From the IMG/VR virus record IMGVR_UViG_3300005914_000092, positions 1-24,462 of that record: 24,462 nt of DNA. One strand, given 5' to 3'. Shown here piece by piece: positions 24,088 through 24,462 of this stretch. A program made the translations under genes and the position numbers. Source of the DNA: a virus. Positions within the stretch are counted from its first letter, which is position 1. Every line of letters starts with the position of its first letter. The notes below the pieces were generated by a model. The model ran no database searches. It was given only the letters and a program-made list of their open reading frames with translations, and was not told the origin of the DNA.

Positions 24088-24462
24088 CATAGAGTCCAAA
24101 CTAATATCTGCAGTCCTAGAGGATAAGCAGGTGCACGTTTTGTTACAGGCAAACGTGGACAACCTTCTCCGTACCCATAAAGACATCTGGGAGTTCATAC
24201 GAACCTACTCTGAGAGGAATGGGTCCGTACCTCCAACTTCAATACTTGTAGAAAAGTTTAGGGACTTTCAGCCTGTCCCAGGAATCGGAACCACCAAGTA
24301 TCACTTGGAAGAGTTGCAGGCAGAGTATCTTAATGATAGCCTAAAGGACATGATCCGCACGGCAGCATCAGATATTCAAAATGGCGAAGGCGTCAAGGTA
24401 TTGGAGTCATTAATTACTGATACCTCTGCCCTAAAGAAAAACACCTCTGCCATCAGGGACAT
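24080..24462 (+). CDS. DnaB-like replicative helicase, N-terminal part (3' end outside the window)
   Basis: The frame opens with GTG at 24080, inside the previous gene's last codons, and runs to the window end with 127 complete codons. The visible part matches the helical DnaB N-terminal domain: NNIESKLISAVLEDKQVHVL, THKDIWEFIRTYSERNG, VPPTSILVEKFRD, TTKYHLEELQAEYLNDSLKD and MIRTAASDIQNGEGVKVLES. Such helicases unwind DNA at the fork; this domain binds primase or loader. The ATPase half with the Walker motifs lies beyond the window, so the call rests on the N-terminus alone. A downstream TTG or ATG start cannot be excluded. Confidence 0.6.
   Translation, partial: MNNIESKLISAVLEDKQVHVLLQANVDNLLRTHKDIWEFIRTYSERNGSVPPTSILVEKFRDFQPVPGIGTTKYHLEELQAEYLNDSLKDMIRTAASDIQNGEGVKVLESLITDTSALKKNTSAIRD

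Noticed and set aside
1-24462. tRNA genes, CRISPR arrays, insertion sequences, integrase or attachment sites, lysis genes
   Set aside because: None was found when reading both strands. The sequence is almost entirely coding for virion proteins, and the only sizeable repeats are those in the tape measure gene and the paralogous chaperones.

Overview
This window is part of the virion-morphogenesis region of a long-tailed (siphovirus-like) double-stranded DNA phage or prophage. Every supported gene lies on the + strand and the genes are tightly packed, many with TAATG or ATGA stop/start overlaps. Gene order is the classic one: capsid, head-tail connectors, tail tube, tail chaperones, tape measure, tail tip and fibres, then the start of the replication genes. 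The style of the tape measure, the HTH protein, the DnaB-type helicase and an apparently leaderless start suggest an actinobacterial host. The base composition looks low for such hosts (roughly low 40s % GC by eye, not computed), so the host assignment is tentative.

Layout. 2-1075: 3' part of the major capsid protein, then a strong terminator hairpin. 1163-4159: a Lys-rich protein of unknown role, a connector/adaptor with an extra N-terminal domain, a head-closure protein, a tail-completion protein and a probable tail terminator. 4263-4898: tail tube protein, then a second strong terminator. 4972-6034: two paralogous tail-assembly chaperones, a long one carrying both G-like and T-like regions in a single frame and a short one carrying only the G-like region. 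6055-15429: a 3,124-residue tape measure protein. 15429-22997: distal-tail protein, a 1,433-residue tail hub with a lectin-like insertion, and four minor tail or fibre proteins. 23008-24462: a MerR-like HTH protein, two small unknown proteins and the N-terminus of a DnaB-like helicase that runs off the window.

How the genes work together. Terminators were seen only after the two most abundant structural proteins, capsid and tube. An exact TGnTATAAT (extended -10) motif occurs five times, each time between genes, so the structural region is probably cut into separately dosed transcripts. The two chaperone genes each have such a promoter. This suggests that the G : G-T ratio, which lambda-like phages set by ribosomal frameshifting, is set here by gene duplication plus separate promoters.

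The most unusual protein feature is inside the tape measure. Two nearly identical 55-56 residue repeats flank a domain of about 300 residues whose ordered motifs (Gly-rich loop, Lys, Glu, DxxxxN, D-V-G) resemble a protein-kinase or HipA-like fold. No tRNA, CRISPR array, insertion sequence, integrase or lysis gene was seen. No gap between genes exceeds about 105 bases.
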